Origin: Pseudomonas sp. C2B4
Lineage (GTDB): Bacteria; Pseudomonadota; Gammaproteobacteria; Pseudomonadales; Pseudomonadaceae
NCBI RefSeq assembly: GCF_013359695.1
Contig: NZ_JABFMU010000019.1
Location: 1 to 64,000 of the forward strand
Length of the DNA: 64,000 nucleotides
Direction of reading: 5' to 3'
Shown here: positions 35,060 to 48,505 of the stretch, piece after piece
Numbering within the stretch: position 1 is the first letter of the stretch
Layout of the letters: each line of letters starts with the position of its first letter
Translations under genes and position numbers: made by a program
Notes under the pieces: model-generated
What the model saw: the letters and a program-made list of their open reading frames with translations, nothing else
Database searches by the model: none
What the model was told of the DNA's origin: nothing

Positions 35060-38000
35060 TCAAAGCCCCTCCAGTTCCGCCATCAGATCATTCAGGCGAT
35101 CCACCTTCTCCTCGGTGATGTCACTGGCCGCCAAACCTTCGATGTACCCCGCCAGTTCCTCCACCGTGCTGCACTCGAACATCGCACGCAGCGGCACGTC
35201 CCGTTGCAGGGTTTTCTGCACCCGAGAGGCGATCTGCGTGGCCAGCAACGAATGCCCGCCCAGTTCGAAGAAGTTGTCGCGGACACCGACCATCTCGACC
35301 TTGAGCACTTCGGCCCAGATCGCCGCCAGGGTTTGCTCCAGGTCATTGCGCGGCGCCTGGTAATCCTGGCTCTGCAACTGGCCGATTTCCAATGCCGGCA
35401 AAGCCTTGCGATCCAATTTGCCGTTGGCGTTCAGCGGCAGTTTGTCGAGCCACAGCCAGTGCAGCGGCACCATGTATTCCGGCAGTTCGGCGCGCAGGCG
35501 CTGCTTGATGCGCTCCAGGCGTTCAGCCGGATTCAATGCTGAATCCGCAGCCACCAGATAACCCACCAGATGCTTACCGTTCACGCCTTCCTGCACACCG
35601 ACCGCCGCGTCGCGGACTTCCGGTTGCTCATGCAGGCGCGCTTCGATTTCACCCAGTTCGATGCGGTAGCCGCGAATCTTTACCTGATGGTCGACCCGTC
35701 CGACGTACTCCAGCACACCATCACTGCGACGGCGGGCCAGGTCACCGGTGCGGTACAGACGCTCGCCCGGCGCACCGAATGGGTTGGGCACGAACACAGG
35801 TGCGGTGCGCAGCGGATCGCTGACATAACCGCGCCCGACCCCGGTGCCGGCGACGCACAACTCACCCACAGCACCGAGCGGCACCAGTTCCAGCGCGCCA
35901 TCGAGCAGGTACAGCAGGTTGTTATCGGTCGGCGTGCCAATCGGCAAATAGCTGCCGCGGGTCGAGGCCATGTCGACCCGGAAGAACGCCACATCGTCCG
36001 AGCATTCCGCCGGACCGTAGGCATTCACCAGCCCGATCTCCGGGTAACGCAGCAGCCACTGGTGCGCCAGCTCCGGCGGCATTGCTTCGCCGGTCGGCAG
36101 CATCCAGCGCAGGCCGTCGAGGCTCATGCGCTCCTGGGCGAGCATGCCCTGGATCAGCGACGGCACGCTTTCCAGCACAGTGATGCCCTGGGCCGAAACG
36201 TGTGCCAGCAAACCCTGGGGGTCGTGGGCGATGGTGTTTGGCACGATGTCCACCCGCGCACCGAACAATGGCGCGGCGAGGAACTGCCAGACCGAAATGT
36301 CGAAGCTTTGCGAGGCGGTCTGGGCAATCACGTCGGCGTCGCTCAGGGCCAGGTACGGCACCTTGCTCAACTGGTTGTTCAACATGCCGCGCTGCTCGAC
36401 CATCACGCCCTTGGGCAGACCCGTGGAGCCCGAGGTGTAGATCACGTAGGCCAGATTGTCCGGCGCGCTGTAGATGCCCGGATTGGCCGTCGATGCCTCG
36501 CTCGCCTGCACCTCTTCCCACACCAGCAACTTCGGTCGATTGACGCAACCGAACTCATCGAGCAGCGCCAGTGCCTGTTCGCGGCAGGCCAGCGTGCAAA
36601 CCAGCAACGGCGTACGGCTCAGATCAATGATGCGGCTCAGGCGCTGACTCGGCAGCCCCGGGTCCAGCGGCAGATATCCCGCCCCCGCCTTGAAGCTGCC
36701 GATGATCATGCCGAGCAGGTCAAGGTTGCGTTCAGCCAGCAACGCCACCGGTTGGTCCAGTCCGACACCGGCAGCGATCAAGGCATGACCGAGGCGGTTA
36801 CTGCGCTGGTTCAACTCCTGGTAGCTGTGCTGCTGATCCAGGCAAGTGGCGGCGATTCGCTGCGGATGCGCGGCCACCTGCGCCTCGAACAATGCTGCGT
36901 AGCTCTGTTCAAGCGGGTAGTCGTGACTGCTCTGGTTGCAGCCGTGGATCAGGAACTCCTGCTCCTGGGCGCCCAACAATGGCAGATCGGCCATGTCACC
37001 GTGGAAGCCCTCGACCAACGCCAGCAGCAGTCGCTTGAACTCGCCAAGCATGCGCTCGACCGTGGATTCGTCGAAGTAGCGCTGGTCGTAGGACAGGTGC
37101 AGGCCCAGGTCATCCCCCGGATAGCACACCGCCGTCAGCGGGAAGTTGGTGTGGGTGCGGCCCGAATCCGAAGTCGCGTTGAGGCTTTGCGCACGGTCCA
37201 GCACCGAGACTTCCACCGGGGCGTTTTCGAACACGAACAGGCTGTCGAACAGCGGCTGGCCCTTGGGCAACTCGCTCTGTTCCTGGATGTTCACCAGCGG
37301 CAGGTATTCGTATTCGCGCAGCTGCATGTTGCTGTCGAGCAAACCGGTCAGCCACTGGCGCACGCTGCAGCGCTGGCCGTCCTGCGGCATCTGCACCCGC
37401 AGCGCGATGCTGTTGATGAACAGGCCGACCGTGCGCTGCATTTGCGGCATGTCCACCGGACGCCCCGCCACCGTGACGCCGAACAGCACGTCGCGATCAC
37501 CGCTCAGGCGCCGCAGCACCAGGGCCCACGCCGCCTGGGCGAAGGTGTTGATGGTCAGTTGATGGGCCTGCGCCAGTTCCCGCAGTTGCGCGCCGTCGCG
37601 GGCGTCGAGCCGGGTGTAGCGGTCGCCGACGATCATGCCGCCGCTGTCGCCGGCATGTTCGCGCAGGAACGGCCGGTCGCTCGGGATCGGCGTGGTCCGC
37701 TCGAAGCCTTGCAGATTGGTTTTCCACCACTGCCGCGCTTCGGCCAGGCTCTGGCGTTGCAGCCAGCCGATGTAGTCGCGATAACGCGGCGGCACCGCCA
37801 GTTGCGCTTCCCGGCCTTCGCCGAGGGCGCTGTAGATTTCGAAGAAGTCGTTCATCAGCAGCGAGCGACACCAGGCATCGATGAGGATGTGGTGGTTGCT
37901 CATCATGAACCAGTAACGCGCCGCGGCGACCTTGATCAAGCGCAGGTGGAACGGTGCCTGGTTGAGCAGATCGAACCCGGCCTCGCGCTCGGTCTTGAGC

Positions 38001-41000
38001 AGGACTTGCAGCTTCGGTTCCTGCTCGGCGTCGGTGATATCGCTCCAATCCAGGTATTCAATCGGCGTGCTGCCCGGCTTGTGGATAACCTGCAGCATGT
38101 CTTCGCCGACGTTCCAGCAGAAGGATGCGCGCAAGGCTTCGTGACGGGCAATCACCGCTTGCCAGGCCTGGGTGAAACGCTGCGGATCCAGCTCGCTGTT
38201 GATGCGATAGCGGTCCTGCATGTAGTACAGGCCGGTGCCCGGTTCCAGCAAGGTGTGCAGCAGCATGCCTTCCTGCATCGGGGTCAGCGGGTAGACGTCC
38301 TCGATGACGGCGGCCGACACCGGCAGCGCATCCAGCTGCGACTGGCTGAGTTTCGCCAGCGGGAAGTCCGACGGCGTCAGGCCGCCCACGTCATCGCGCA
38401 AGCAGTGTTCGATCAGGCTTTGCAGTTCGCCCACGTAGGCGTCGGCCAGCTCGCTGATGGTGTGCGGATCGAAGCGTTCGGCGCTGAAGGTCCAGCGCAG
38501 CACCAGTTCACCGCCATAGACCTGACCGTCGACGCTCAATTCGTTAGGCAACGGCGCCCGCGGATCGTGGGCCGCACCGATGGTTTCATCCAGCGGACGG
38601 AACAACGCATCGGCACCGAAGCTCTGGTCGAACTGACCGAGGTAGTTGAAGGTGATCGGCGCCACCGGCAACGCGGCCATGCTGTGGCGACTCAGGTCAT
38701 CGGCGAGATAACGCAGCACCCCGTAACCCAGGCCTTTGTGCGGCACGGCACGCAGTTGTTCCTTGATCGCCTTGATCGAGTCGCCCTGCGCTTGCACGGG
38801 CGTCAGGCGCAGCGGATAAGCACTGGTGAACCAACCGACGGTACGGGTCAGGTCGATCTCGTCGAACAGTGTCTCGCGACCATGGCCTTCCAGTTGAATC
38901 AGTGCCGAAGCGTGACCGCTCCAGCGGCACAGCACACGGGCCAAAGCGGTCAGTAACAGATCGTTGACCTGAGTGCGATAGGCGCTCGGTGCCTGTTGCA
39001 GCAATTGCCGGGTGCGTTCGCTGTCGAGGCGCACGCTGACGGTTTGCGCATGCCGGTTTTGCCGGCCGCCCTCGGGATGATCACAGGGCAAGTCGCCGCT
39101 TGGCCCTGCCAATTGCGTCTGCCACCAGCCCAGTTCTTCACGCAGGGATTCGCTGCCGGCATAGGCCTGCAAGCGTGCGGCCCAGTCCTTGAACGCACTG
39201 GTTTTCGCCGGCAGTTTCACCGACTGCTGCGCCTTGAGTTGGCGATACAGGGTTTGCAGGTCGTCGAGCAAGACGCGCCAGGAAACCCCGTCCACCACCA
39301 AGTGGTGAATGGCGATGAACAGCCGTTGCTGCCCCTCGGGACCATCGACCAGCAGCACGCGCATCAGCGGCCCCTCTTCAAGGTCAAGGCTGCGCTGGGC
39401 GTCGGCGAACAGCGCGGCGCATTTGTCCATGGACGAAACGCGCACCTGCCACAACACCGGCGCATCGGAAATCGCCTGGTGCTCGGCATGCCATTGGCCA
39501 GCGACTTCGCTGAAGCGCAGGCGCAAGGCATCGTGCTGTTCGATCATCGCCAGCAACGCTTGCTCCAGGCGATGGGGTTCCAGTGTCGAGGTCGGTTGCA
39601 ACAGCAACGCCTGGTTCCAGTGCTGGCGCTGCGGGATATCGGTGTCGAAGAACCAGTGCTGGATCGGTGTCAGGTGCGACTTGCCCGAGACCAGGCCCTG
39701 TTCTGCGGTGACCTGCTCGGTGCGGGTCGCCACGGCGGCGAGGGTTTGTACGGTCTGGTGCTGGAACAGGTCCCGCGGGCTGAAGTGAATCCCCTGCTGG
39801 CGCGCACGGCTGACCACCTGAATCGACAGAATCGAGTCGCCCCCCAGTTCGAAGAAGTTGTCGTTGAGGCCAACCTGTTCGACGTTGAGTACTTCACACC
39901 AGATCTGCGCCAGGGTCTGCTCAAGTTCGTTGCTCGGCGCCACGTACTGTTGACGGTTGAGCTCCGGGTCCGGTGCCGGCAGTGCGCGACGGTCGAGCTT
40001 GCCATTGGCGGTCAGCGGCATGCTGCCCAGCAGGATCAGGTGCGTGGGCACCATGTAATCCGGCAACTGCGTTTTGAGGTGCGACTTCAGGGCTTCGCGC
40101 AACGCGGATTGTTGCGCGTCATCCTGTTCAGCGACGTCGGTGACGAGATAGCCCACCAACTGCTTGCCACTCGGCGCATCGAGCGCCAACACCACCGCTT
40201 CACGTACCGATTCGTGGTCCAGCAACCGGGTTTCGATCTCGCCCAGTTCGATGCGGAAACCACGGATCTTCACTTGATGATCGATTCGCCCCAGGTATTC
40301 CACCAGCCCGTCGCCACGCTGGCGCACCAGGTCACCCGTGCGATACATCCGCCCGCCATTGGCCGCGAACGGATCGGCGACAAAGCGTTCGGCGGTGATA
40401 CCCGCACGCTCGTGATACGCCTGGGCCAGACCGGCGCCGCCGACGAACAACTCGCCGGTCGCACCTTGCGGCACCAGGGCCAGATCGGCGTCGAGAATGT
40501 ACGCCACGCGATCGCCGATCACACTGCCGATCGGCACGCTGCCCAGGCCTTCCTCCAATACTTCGGGAGCCAGGCTGGCCAATGGCATGACCACCGTTTC
40601 GGTCGGCCCATAGGCGTTGAAAAACAGGCTCGGCTTGAATGCTGCGCGGATCCGCTGCAAGTGTTCCCCGGTGAGTGCTTCGCCGCCGGTAATGATCATG
40701 CGCACCGGCAAAATGTCATTTTTCGTCGCCAGCCATTGCGCCAACTGGCTGCCGTAGCTTGGGGTGAAACCGAGGATGTTGATGCGATGGGTGCGGATCA
40801 GGTCGCAGATTTCTTCGGCATCCCATTGACCTTGCGCACGCAACACCACCTGCGCACCGCTCAGTAGCGGCACCAGCAAACGCTCGGTGGCGGCGTCGAA
40901 GTTGATCGAATAGAAGTGCAGCTCGCAGTCGTCCGGGCGCATGCCGAAGCGCTCGATCACAGCGCGACAATGCATGGCGATTTCACCGTGAGACACCACC

Positions 41001-44000
41001 ACACCTTTCGGCTTGCCGGTGGAGCCCGAGGTGTAGATCAGGTACGCCTGATGCTGCGGCAGGCTGATAAAGGGCAGCTCGGTGACCGGGTAATCGGTCA
41101 GCGCGGGGCTGTCATCCTCCAGGCACCAGCGGTTCACGGTCGCCGGCAGATCACCCAGGGCGGCAAACATCGCCCGGTCACTGAGCAGCAGGCCGATGCC
41201 GCTGTCCTCGATCATGTAATGCAGGCGATCGAGCGGGTATTCCGGGTCCAGCGGCACATAGGCGCCGCCGGCCTTGAGGATCGCCAACAGGCCGATGACC
41301 ATCTCCAGCGAACGCTCCAGCGCCAGGCCCACACGAACCTGCGGCCCGACACCGCGCTCGCGCAGCGCCCAGGCCAGGCGATTGGCGCGGCTGTCGAGTT
41401 CGGCGTAGCTCAAGGTCTGCCCGGCGAAGGACAGAGCCGGTGCGTCCTTGCGCACCAGCGCCTGCTCGGCGAACAGGTGATGGATGCATTGGTCGAGACG
41501 ATGCTCCCCCGGCTCGACGCCGAGGCTGTCGAGCAACTGCTGCCGTTCCGAGTCATCGAGCAATGGCAGTTCGCTCAGGCGCTGTTGCGGATCGGCGATC
41601 AGCGCTTCCAGCAGGTTGAGCCAATGTTTGGCCATGCGCGCAATGCGCGGTTCGTCGAACAGATCGGTGCTGTAGGTCAGGCAGCAACCCAGGCGATGGT
41701 CGAGGTCGGTGACTTCCAGATTGAGGTCGAACTTGGTCGCACGGGCATCGTTGGCCAGGTACTCGACGGTCATGCCGGCCAGGGTGCGGCTTTGCTGGAA
41801 CTCCCAGCGCTGCACGTTGCACATCACCTGGAACAGCGGGTTGTACGCGGCGCTGCGCGGAGGTTGCAAGGCCTCCACCAGATGATCGAACGGCAGGTCC
41901 TGATGGGACTGGCCTTCGATCACCGTGTGGCGCACTTGCTCGAACAACTCACCGACCGACATCTGGCCATCGAGCTGGCAACGCAGCACCTGGGTGTTGA
42001 GGAACGCGCCGATCAACCCTTCGCTTTCCGGACGAATACGGTTCGCCACCGGCGCGCCAATGCGCAGGTCGGTCTGGCCGCTGTAGCGGTAAAGCAGCAC
42101 GGCCAGTGCCGCAGTCATGGTCATGAACAGGGTCAGGCCCTGTTGCGCGTTGAAGGCACGGACCCGTGCCGCCAGGTCATCGCTGAGGTCGAAGCGGAAC
42201 AGTTCGCCCTGGTGGCTTTGCACCGGTGGACGCGGACGGTCGCCGGGCAACTCCAGCAACGGATGTTCGCGGCCCAGCTGCGCGGTCCAGTAGTCGAGTT
42301 GGCGTTGACGCTCGCCGGACTCCAGCCACTGGCGCTGCCAGACGCTGTAATCCAGGTATTGCACCGGCAACGGTGCCAGCGGCGATTCACGGTCGTCGAC
42401 GAAGGCTTCATACAGTGCACTGAGTTCGCGAGCGAAAATGTCCATCGCCCAGCCTTCAGTGACGATGTGGTGCAGGGTCAGCACGAAGTAGTGTTCCTGC
42501 TCGGCGGTCTTGACCAGGCAGGCGCGCAACAGCGGACCGGCCTCCAGATCGAACGGCAGGTGCGCTTCATCATCGGCCAGTTGCTGCACGCGCTGCTCGC
42601 GGACATCAGCGGCCAGTGCCGAGAAGTCCTTCCAGTCCATGCGCACGCCCGTCTCGGCCTGCACCTGCTGACGGGCCACGCCGTCGATGCTCGGGAAAGT
42701 GGTGCGCAGGGTTTCGTGGCGAAGGATCAGTGCTTGCAACGCCGCTTCGAAACGCCCGACATCCAGCACCCCGCGCAGGCGCGCCATGCCGCCGACGTTA
42801 TAGGCCGGGCTGTCCGGTTCCATTTGCCAGAGGAACCACATGCGCTGTTGGGAATAGGACAGCGGCACCGGTTGGCTGCGGTCGACCTTTTCGATTGGTG
42901 GTTGTTGGTTGGTGTGGCCGCTGGCCTGAATCAGGCGGATCTGTTCGGCAAATGCGCCCAGCTCACTGTTCTCGAACAGTGCGCGCAGCGGCAGTTCGAC
43001 GTCGCAGGCCTGACGGGTGCGGGAGATGATTTGCGTGGCCAGCAGCGAATGACCGCCGAGGGCGAAGAAGTCATCGCGCAGACCGACTTGTTTCAGGCCG
43101 AGCACTTCGCGCCAGATCGCCGCAATCTGCTGTTCCAGTTCGGTGACCGGCTCTACGTGTTCGCGAACCTGCCACTGCGGTTCCGGCAAGGCGCGTCGGT
43201 CGAGCTTGCCGCTCGGACTGAGGGGCATCGCGTCCAGGCGCATCAGCTGCGCGGGGACCATGTATTCCGGCAACTCGGCGGCCAGCGCGGTTTTCAGGCG
43301 CGTGGTCTGGACCTCTTCGATTTCACTTTCGTCGGTCGCGGTGTAGTAACCGATCAGTTGTGCGCCAGCCGAGCTTTCGCGCAAAAGCACCACTGCTTGG
43401 GCGACGCCGTTTTGGGCGAGCAGGCGCGCTTCGATTTCTTCCGGTTCGACGCGGAAGCCGCGCAGTTTGACCTGCTGATCGAGACGGCCGAGGTATTCGA
43501 TTACGCCATCGGCGGTCCAGCGTGCACGGTCGCCGGTGCGGTACAGCCGCGCGCCCTGTTCGCCCAGTGGGTCGACTACAAAACGCTCGGCGGTCAGCGC
43601 AGGACGGCCGAGGTAACTCCGGGCCAGGCCAATGCCGCTTATGCACAGTTCGCCGGGTACGCCGGCTGGAACCGGATTCAAGTCGTTGTCGAGCACCCGG
43701 CAAATGACATTACCCAACGGCCGGCCAATCGGCGAACGCTCGCCATCGGCGCTGGAGCAGTGCCAGTGCGTGACGTTGATCGCGGTTTCGGTCGGGCCAT
43801 AACGGTTGTGCAGTTGCGCCGCCGGCAGTTGCGCCAGCACGCGGTTGCGCAGTTCGGCAGGCAGGGCTTCGCCGCCGGAGAACACCCGGCGCAGGCTGGT
43901 GCATTCGGCGCTCAGCGGTTCGTCAATGAACAGCGATAGCAGCGGCGGCACGAAGTGCAGCGTGGTCACGCCGTGAGCTCGAACGAGCTGCGCGATACGG

Positions 44001-47000
44001 TGCGGATCGCGGTGCTCGCCGGGACCGGCGAGCAACAAACGTGCACCGGTGATCAGCGGCCAGAAGCATTCCCACACCGACACGTCGAAACTGATCGGTG
44101 CCTTTTGCATCAGCACGTCGCTGCCGTTCAGGCGATAGGTGCTCTGCATCCATTGCAGACGTTCGGCCAGCGCCGCGTGGGTGTTGCCGACGCCTTTCGG
44201 TTGCCCGGTGGAGCCGGAGGTGTAGATCACATAGGCCAGGTTGTCGCCGTGCAAATGCAGGCCTGGCGCATGGCTGGGCCAGCTCTCCAGATGCAGGGCG
44301 TCCATGGCGATCACGCTGACGCCGTCAGCGGTCGGCAAGCGGTCGAGCAAAACGGTCTGGGTCAGCAGCAACTCGACGCCACTGTCGTTGAGCATGTAGG
44401 CCAAACGCTCGGCAGGGTAATCCGGGTCCAGCGGCACGTAGGCGCCACCGGCCTTGATGATTGCCAGCAGACCGATCAGCAATTGCGGCGAACGCTCGGC
44501 GGCGATGGCCACGCACACATCGGGGCCGACGCCTTTGTCGCGCAGGTAATGGGCCAGGCGATTGGCCTGGGTGTGCAATTGAGCGAAGTCGAGGCTGCCG
44601 CCGTCCCACAGCAATGCGGTGCGTTCCGGGGTCAGTCGCGCTTGTTCGTTGAGCAGCTCCGGCAGCCACTGTTGCGCCGGATCGCAGGGGGCAACGCTCC
44701 AGGCAAATTGCTGATCGTGTTCCGTCGAGGTCAGCAGTTGCAGGTCGCCGAGCGCCGTGGCCGGTTGCTCACAAATGGCTTGAAGCAGGTTGTTGAAATG
44801 CTCGGCCAGACGCTCGATGGTCGCAACGTCGAACAGCTCATCGGCGTAGTCGAAGGACAAGGTCAGGCGACCGCTGCGATCTTCTTCGCTGTGCAATTGC
44901 AGATCGAACTTGGCTTCACGGCTGTGCCACGCCAGCTCTTCGGCGAGCAACCCCGGCAGGCGTTTCAAGGCACTGAGATCGCGTTGCTGGTGGTTGAACA
45001 TGACCTGGAACAGGCCCTGTTCGCGGGCCTGCGGGAAGGCTTCGAGCAATTGTTCGAACGGCAGGTCCTGATGCGCTTGCGCGCCCAACGCCGCCTGACG
45101 GGTTTGCTCCAGCAACTCGATGAACGACAGGCGCGAATCCAGCTCGGCACGCAGCACCTGGGTGTTGATAAAGAAGCCGATCAGGCCTTGGGTTTCCAGG
45201 CGCGGTCGGTTGGCATTCGGCACGCCGATACGGATGTCACGCTGTCCGCTGTAGCGATGCAACAAGGTCTGGAACGCTGCGAGCAGCAACATGAAGGTGG
45301 TCGATTCATGGGCCTGGGCGGTCCGGCGAATGGCCTCGCTCAGGGGCGCGCCCAGGCGAACCGTGTGGCGGGCGGCGCTGTGGATTTGCTTGGCGGAACG
45401 CGGATGGTCGGTGGCCAGTTCCAGCGTCGGGTGTTCGTCACCCAGTTGTGCTTTCCAGTAAGCCAGTTGCCGTTCACCCTCGCCTTGCGCCAGCCACTGG
45501 CGCTGCCAGCTGCCGTAATCTGCGTACTGCGTGGGCAATGGCGCAAGCACAGCTTGTTGCCCCTGAGACGCTGCCGCGTACAGCCGGGAAAACTCGTCGA
45601 TCAGCACATTCAGCGACCAGCCGTCGGCGATGATGTGGTGCATCGTCACCAACAGCTGATGGTCTTCGTCGTCCAGGCGCACCAGCGTCACCCACAGCAA
45701 CGGGCCTTGTTCCAGATCGAACTGGGTGCGGGCGTCATCCTCGCGGATCTGTTGCGCACGAACCTCCCGCTCGGCGAGCGGCAGATCGCTGAGGTCGATC
45801 CGTTGCAGGTTGAACTCACCGGCGGCTTCGACCTGTTGCAGCGCCACGCCGTCACGCTCGAAGAACCGCGTGCGCAGGGATTCGTGGCGCTCGATCAACT
45901 GCTGGAAGCTGGCACGCAATGCGTTCTCGTCCAGCTCGCCGCGCAGGCGCAGGGCTCCCGGGATGTTGTAGGCGCTGCTCTGTGGATCGAGCTGCCAGGT
46001 TATCCACAGGCGGTTTTGGGCCAGCGACTGTGGCATCGCCTCGGTGCGCGACAACACCGTGATATCGCCTTGGGCGCTGCCGCCGTCTTGCTGTTGCTGC
46101 GCAACAGCGCGGGCGAACGCGGCCAGGGTCGGCGCCTCGAACAGCAGGCGCAGGTTCAGCTCCAGCCCCAGCGCTTCACGGACTCGGGCAATCACCTGCG
46201 TGGCGGCGATGGAGTTGCCACCGAGCAGGAAGAAATGATCGTCGGCGCCGACCTGTTTGACGTTCAGTTGTTCGGCCCAGATCCGGCCGATCAACGCTTC
46301 CAGCTCAGAGGCCGTCGCCGTCGAGTCCTGTCCTTCAGTCGTGGCCGACGGGTACACCGCATAGCTGTCCAGGCTGCCATCCGCCAGGCGATTGCGGCAC
46401 GCCGAGCGTTGCAGCTTGCCGCTGGAGGTCTTGGGCAACGCGCCGGGATTGAGCAGCACCACCACGCCCGGCGCTTCCTGAAACGCCTCGGCAACGGCCT
46501 GGCGAATCGCCTTGATCAAGGCGTCGGGCGGCAGGATTTTTTGCACGCTGCGGCTGATTTCCGCGGCGATGCCGATGCCTTCCTGACCCTCGACATTGAC
46601 TGCGAACGCCGCGACACGCCCCTTGCGCACCACCTCCACTTCACGCTCGACGGTCTGCTCGATGTCCTGTGGATAAAGGTTGTGGCCGCGTACGATCAGC
46701 ATGTCTTTCAAGCGACCGGTGATGAACAGTTCACCACCGCGCATGAAGCCAAGGTCCCCCGTGCGCAGCCAGGTCTGGCCGGCGTGCTGGACGAAGGTTT
46801 TGGCCGACGCCTCGGGATTGCGCCAGTAGCCATGGGCGATGCTCGGGCCGCTGGCCCAGACTTCGCCGACGGCATTGTCTACCAGCTCGGTCAGCGTGAC
46901 GGGGTCGATGATCAGCACCCCATGATCGGGCTGACGGATGCCGCAACTCATGATCGCGCTGCCCTCGCCCGCTTGCGCGCGGTTCTGCGTCAGGGCCTGA

Positions 47001-48043
47001 TCGTCGACACGCAGGTTGCCGATGCCCTGGCCACGCGGTGTACCGGCCACAAACAGCGTGGCTTCGGCCAGACCGTAAGAGGCCATGAAACTGTCTTGGG
47101 TGAAACCGCAGGTGGCGAACTTCTCGGCGAAGCGCTCCAGGGTATCGAGGCGAATCGGTTCGGAGCCGGAATACGCCACGCGCCAGCCGCTCAGGTCGAG
47201 CCGCTCCAGCGCCGATTCGCTGACCCGCTCGCTGCACAGTCGGTAGGCAAAATCCGGCCCGCCGCTGATGGTGCCGCCGTACTCGCTGATCGCTTCCAGC
47301 CAGCGCAATGGCCGGCCGAGGAAGTACGCCGGCGACATCAACACGCAGGGTACGCCGCTGAAAATCGGTTGCAGCAGACCGCCGATCAGGCCCATGTCGT
47401 GGTACAGCGGCAGCCAGCTGACGATCACGTCGTCAGGGTTCAGATCGATGCCGAAACCGTGACGGATCAATAGTTCGTTGGCCACCAGATTGCCGTGGCT
47501 GACCTGCACGCCTTTAGGCAACGCGGTGGAACCGGAGGTGTATTGCAGAAAGGCAATGTCATCGTCCTGCAGTTCCGGCGCGACCCAGCGCTCGGCCAGC
47601 CCGTTGTCGAGCGTGTCGACGCACAGCAGGGGCGGCGCCCCTTCAATTTGCTGCAAGGCATCGCGCAGGCCGGCGCTGGTCAACAGCAGGCGCGGTTCGG
47701 CATCGCTGATGATCGACAGCAGGCGCTCCTGATGGTGACGCTTGGCCGACTCCGGTGGATAGGCCGGCACGGCGATCACCCCGGCATACAGGCAACCAAA
47801 GAAGGCCGCGACGTAATCCGGGCCGCTGGGAAACAACAACACCGCACGCTCGCCAAATTCAGCCTCGGCCTGCAACGCGCCGGCAATCGTCCGCGCTCGC
47901 AGATCCAGCTCGCGATAACTGAGCACAACAGCCTGATCTTCGCTTTCCGAGAGAAAGCGCAAGGCCACCCGGTCCGGCGTCAGGGTCGCGCGGCGCTGGA
48001 GGGCTTGGACCAGTGTGCTGGGGAGTTCGAACGCGTCGGTCAT
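35060..48043 (-). CDS. pvdL: PvdL, pyoverdine chromophore peptide synthetase
   Basis: A 4,327-residue NRPS that begins pyoverdine assembly. From core motifs (approximate residues) the order is: acyl-AMP ligase ([11 protein letters not shown] 168), carrier (GGNS 607), condensation (HHIIADG 803), adenylation ([11 protein letters not shown] 1276), carrier (GGHS 1663), condensation (HHIVTEG 1860), adenylation ([11 protein letters not shown] 2341), carrier (GGDS 2735), epimerisation (HHLVVDG 2914), condensation (HHILIDA 3386), adenylation ([11 protein letters not shown] 3873), carrier (GGHS 4265). No thioesterase is present. This is the PvdL plan: fatty acyl, Glu, D-Tyr, Dab. The start is [15 protein letters not shown] at 48043 after AGGAAA; the frame upstream to 48181 translates a REP. 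PvdS-type box at 48287-48310. Confidence 0.93.
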   Translation of the reverse strand: MTDAFELPSTLVQALQRRATLTPDRVALRFLSESEDQAVVLSYRELDLRARTIAGALQAEAEFGERAVLLFPSGPDYVAAFFGCLYAGVIAVPAYPPESAKRHHQERLLSIISDAEPRLLLTSAGLRDALQQIEGAPPLLCVDTLDNGLAERWVAPELQDDDIAFLQYTSGSTALPKGVQVSHGNLVANELLIRHGFGIDLNPDDVIVSWLPLYHDMGLIGGLLQPIFSGVPCVLMSPAYFLGRPLRWLEAISEYGGTISGGPDFAYRLCSERVSESALERLDLSGWRVAYSGSEPIRLDTLERFAEKFATCGFTQDSFMASYGLAEATLFVAGTPRGQGIGNLRVDDQALTQNRAQAGEGSAIMSCGIRQPDHGVLIIDPVTLTELVDNAVGEVWASGPSIAHGYWRNPEASAKTFVQHAGQTWLRTGDLGFMRGGELFITGRLKDMLIVRGHNLYPQDIEQTVEREVEVVRKGRVAAFAVNVEGQEGIGIAAEISRSVQKILPPDALIKAIRQAVAEAFQEAPGVVVLLNPGALPKTSSGKLQRSACRNRLADGSLDSYAVYPSATTEGQDSTATASELEALIGRIWAEQLNVKQVGADDHFFLLGGNSIAATQVIARVREALGLELNLRLLFEAPTLAAFARAVAQQQQDGGSAQGDITVLSRTEAMPQSLAQNRLWITWQLDPQSSAYNIPGALRLRGELDENALRASFQQLIERHESLRTRFFERDGVALQQVEAAGEFNLQRIDLSDLPLAEREVRAQQIREDDARTQFDLEQGPLLWVTLVRLDDEDHQLLVTMHHIIADGWSLNVLIDEFSRLYAAASQGQQAVLAPLPTQYADYGSWQRQWLAQGEGERQLAYWKAQLGDEHPTLELATDHPRSAKQIHSAARHTVRLGAPLSEAIRRTAQAHESTTFMLLLAAFQTLLHRYSGQRDIRIGVPNANRPRLETQGLIGFFINTQVLRAELDSRLSFIELLEQTRQAALGAQAHQDLPFEQLLEAFPQAREQGLFQVMFNHQQRDLSALKRLPGLLAEELAWHSREAKFDLQLHSEEDRSGRLTLSFDYADELFDVATIERLAEHFNNLLQAICEQPATALGDLQLLTSTEHDQQFAWSVAPCDPAQQWLPELLNEQARLTPERTALLWDGGSLDFAQLHTQANRLAHYLRDKGVGPDVCVAIAAERSPQLLIGLLAIIKAGGAYVPLDPDYPAERLAYMLNDSGVELLLTQTVLLDRLPTADGVSVIAMDALHLESWPSHAPGLHLHGDNLAYVIYTSGSTGQPKGVGNTHAALAERLQWMQSTYRLNGSDVLMQKAPISFDVSVWECFWPLITGARLLLAGPGEHRDPHRIAQLVRAHGVTTLHFVPPLLSLFIDEPLSAECTSLRRVFSGGEALPAELRNRVLAQLPAAQLHNRYGPTETAINVTHWHCSSADGERSPIGRPLGNVICRVLDNDLNPVPAGVPGELCISGIGLARSYLGRPALTAERFVVDPLGEQGARLYRTGDRARWTADGVIEYLGRLDQQVKLRGFRVEPEEIEARLLAQNGVAQAVVLLRESSAGAQLIGYYTATDESEIEEVQTTRLKTALAAELPEYMVPAQLMRLDAMPLSPSGKLDRRALPEPQWQVREHVEPVTELEQQIAAIWREVLGLKQVGLRDDFFALGGHSLLATQIISRTRQACDVELPLRALFENSELGAFAEQIRLIQASGHTNQQPPIEKVDRSQPVPLSYSQQRMWFLWQMEPDSPAYNVGGMARLRGVLDVGRFEAALQALILRHETLRTTFPSIDGVARQQVQAETGVRMDWKDFSALAADVREQRVQQLADDEAHLPFDLEAGPLLRACLVKTAEQEHYFVLTLHHIVTEGWAMDIFARELSALYEAFVDDRESPLAPLPVQYLDYSVWQRQWLESGERQRQLDYWTAQLGREHPLLELPGDRPRPPVQSHQGELFRFDLSDDLAARVRAFNAQQGLTLFMTMTAALAVLLYRYSGQTDLRIGAPVANRIRPESEGLIGAFLNTQVLRCQLDGQMSVGELFEQVRHTVIEGQSHQDLPFDHLVEALQPPRSAAYNPLFQVMCNVQRWEFQQSRTLAGMTVEYLANDARATKFDLNLEVTDLDHRLGCCLTYSTDLFDEPRIARMAKHWLNLLEALIADPQQRLSELPLLDDSERQQLLDSLGVEPGEHRLDQCIHHLFAEQALVRKDAPALSFAGQTLSYAELDSRANRLAWALRERGVGPQVRVGLALERSLEMVIGLLAILKAGGAYVPLDPEYPLDRLHYMIEDSGIGLLLSDRAMFAALGDLPATVNRWCLEDDSPALTDYPVTELPFISLPQHQAYLIYTSGSTGKPKGVVVSHGEIAMHCRAVIERFGMRPDDCELHFYSINFDAATERLLVPLLSGAQVVLRAQGQWDAEEICDLIRTHRINILGFTPSYGSQLAQWLATKNDILPVRMIITGGEALTGEHLQRIRAAFKPSLFFNAYGPTETVVMPLASLAPEVLEEGLGSVPIGSVIGDRVAYILDADLALVPQGATGELFVGGAGLAQAYHERAGITAERFVADPFAANGGRMYRTGDLVRQRGDGLVEYLGRIDHQVKIRGFRIELGEIETRLLDHESVREAVVLALDAPSGKQLVGYLVTDVAEQDDAQQSALREALKSHLKTQLPDYMVPTHLILLGSMPLTANGKLDRRALPAPDPELNRQQYVAPSNELEQTLAQIWCEVLNVEQVGLNDNFFELGGDSILSIQVVSRARQQGIHFSPRDLFQHQTVQTLAAVATRTEQVTAEQGLVSGKSHLTPIQHWFFDTDIPQRQHWNQALLLQPTSTLEPHRLEQALLAMIEQHDALRLRFSEVAGQWHAEHQAISDAPVLWQVRVSSMDKCAALFADAQRSLDLEEGPLMRVLLVDGPEGQQRLFIAIHHLVVDGVSWRVLLDDLQTLYRQLKAQQSVKLPAKTSAFKDWAARLQAYAGSESLREELGWWQTQLAGPSGDLPCDHPEGGRQNRHAQTVSVRLDSERTRQLLQQAPSAYRTQVNDLLLTALARVLCRWSGHASALIQLEGHGRETLFDEIDLTRTVGWFTSAYPLRLTPVQAQGDSIKAIKEQLRAVPHKGLGYGVLRYLADDLSRHSMAALPVAPITFNYLGQFDQSFGADALFRPLDETIGAAHDPRAPLPNELSVDGQVYGGELVLRWTFSAERFDPHTISELADAYVGELQSLIEHCLRDDVGGLTPSDFPLAKLSQSQLDALPVSAAVIEDVYPLTPMQEGMLLHTLLEPGTGLYYMQDRYRINSELDPQRFTQAWQAVIARHEALRASFCWNVGEDMLQVIHKPGSTPIEYLDWSDITDAEQEPKLQVLLKTEREAGFDLLNQAPFHLRLIKVAAARYWFMMSNHHILIDAWCRSLLMNDFFEIYSALGEGREAQLAVPPRYRDYIGWLQRQSLAEARQWWKTNLQGFERTTPIPSDRPFLREHAGDSGGMIVGDRYTRLDARDGAQLRELAQAHQLTINTFAQAAWALVLRRLSGDRDVLFGVTVAGRPVDMPQMQRTVGLFINSIALRVQMPQDGQRCSVRQWLTGLLDSNMQLREYEYLPLVNIQEQSELPKGQPLFDSLFVFENAPVEVSVLDRAQSLNATSDSGRTHTNFPLTAVCYPGDDLGLHLSYDQRYFDESTVERMLGEFKRLLLALVEGFHGDMADLPLLGAQEQEFLIHGCNQSSHDYPLEQSYAALFEAQVAAHPQRIAATCLDQQHSYQELNQRSNRLGHALIAAGVGLDQPVALLAERNLDLLGMIIGSFKAGAGYLPLDPGLPSQRLSRIIDLSRTPLLVCTLACREQALALLDEFGCVNRPKLLVWEEVQASEASTANPGIYSAPDNLAYVIYTSGSTGLPKGVMVEQRGMLNNQLSKVPYLALSDADVIAQTASQSFDISVWQFLAAPLFGARVDIVPNTIAHDPQGLLAHVSAQGITVLESVPSLIQGMLAQERMSLDGLRWMLPTGEAMPPELAHQWLLRYPEIGLVNAYGPAECSDDVAFFRVDMASTRGSYLPIGTPTDNNLLYLLDGALELVPLGAVGELCVAGTGVGRGYVSDPLRTAPVFVPNPFGAPGERLYRTGDLARRRSDGVLEYVGRVDHQVKIRGYRIELGEIEARLHEQPEVRDAAVGVQEGVNGKHLVGYLVAADSALNPAERLERIKQRLRAELPEYMVPLHWLWLDKLPLNANGKLDRKALPALEIGQLQSQDYQAPRNDLEQTLAAIWAEVLKVEMVGVRDNFFELGGHSLLATQIASRVQKTLQRDVPLRAMFECSTVEELAGYIEGLAASDITEEKVDRLNDLMAELEGL

Positions 48044-48086
48044 GAGGTTTCCTGCCTGAATTCGGCTTGCAAATGGAATCGGTTTT

Positions 48087-48177
48087 TGTGGGAGCGAGCC
48101 TGCTCGCGAAAAGGCCCTGTCAGTCAACACAGAGGCTGAATGACGGACTGCATTCGCGAGCAGGCTCGCTCCCACGG
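48087..48177. repeat. REP pair in the pvdL leader
   Basis: Facing arms at 48087-48111 and 48151-48177 lie between the presumed PvdS box and the pvdL start codon, so they would be transcribed in the 5' untranslated leader. Two more perfect stem-loops sit just upstream: CGCGCCCT/AGGGCGCG (48182-48202) and GCGGTC/GACCGC (48210-48227). The 5' half of the pvdL-pvdS gap is thus highly structured. Confidence 0.78.
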
Positions 48178-48286
48178 ACATCGCGCCCTATTCGAGGGCG
48201 CGCAGGACGCGGTCTTCGCCGACCGCGCGAGGCATTGGCAATGCTGTGTGTCCGGGGCATCTGCCCGGAGCCATTCACCAATGAGA

Positions 48287-48310
48287 ACGGATGACATCTT
48301 GAAATAATTA
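48287..48310 (-). promoter_or_regulatory. Probable PvdS (IS) box of pvdL
   Basis: On the minus strand TAATT (48306-48310) and CGT (48287-48289) are 16 bp apart, one mismatch from TAAAT-N16-CGT. It is about 244 bp before the pvdL start, an unusually long leader. Nothing nearer matches. Confidence 0.55.
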
Positions 48311-48404
48311 GTCGCCGGGGCTGAACGCCAACCGGGGCGGGGATGAGTCAGCGTGTCGCAGTTCTCGTTCTGCACCTTCACGGAGCATTAGTTCTCTTTC
48401 TCAA

Positions 48405-48433
48405 TTGACAATCATTATCATTCAACATAATTT
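48405..48433 (+). promoter_or_regulatory. pvdS promoter with overlapping Fur box
   Basis: TTGACA (48405-48410) and TAATTT (48428-48433, 17-bp spacing; CATAAT two bases upstream is an alternative) form a sigma-70 promoter. The Fur-like sequence GACAATCATTATCATTCAA (48407-48425) covers the spacer, so Fe-Fur should block RNA polymerase. The pvdS start codon is about 75 bp downstream. Confidence 0.82.
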
Positions 48434-48505
48434 GTCGCTCGATGTGTAGGACGGCCCCGGCCTTCTCGTCGTCCCACCAACCTATTTGGCAGCAGGGTGA
48501 TTTCC

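Noticed and set aside
35570..47473. Very long rightward open frames (1,128, 623, 1,007 and 1,172 codons) opposite pvdL
   Set aside because: They are antisense to recognisable NRPS motifs, have Arg/Gln/His-rich composition without domains, and arise from the GC-rich codon use of pvdL.
48044..48181. N-terminal extension of PvdL by 46 residues
   Set aside because: The extra residues translate a REP element, and [15 protein letters not shown] at 48043 matches the known PvdL start after AGGAAA.
48124..48381. An 85-codon leftward frame upstream of pvdL
   Set aside because: It reads through stem-loops and a REP arm and has no recognised domain; better explained as untranslated leader.
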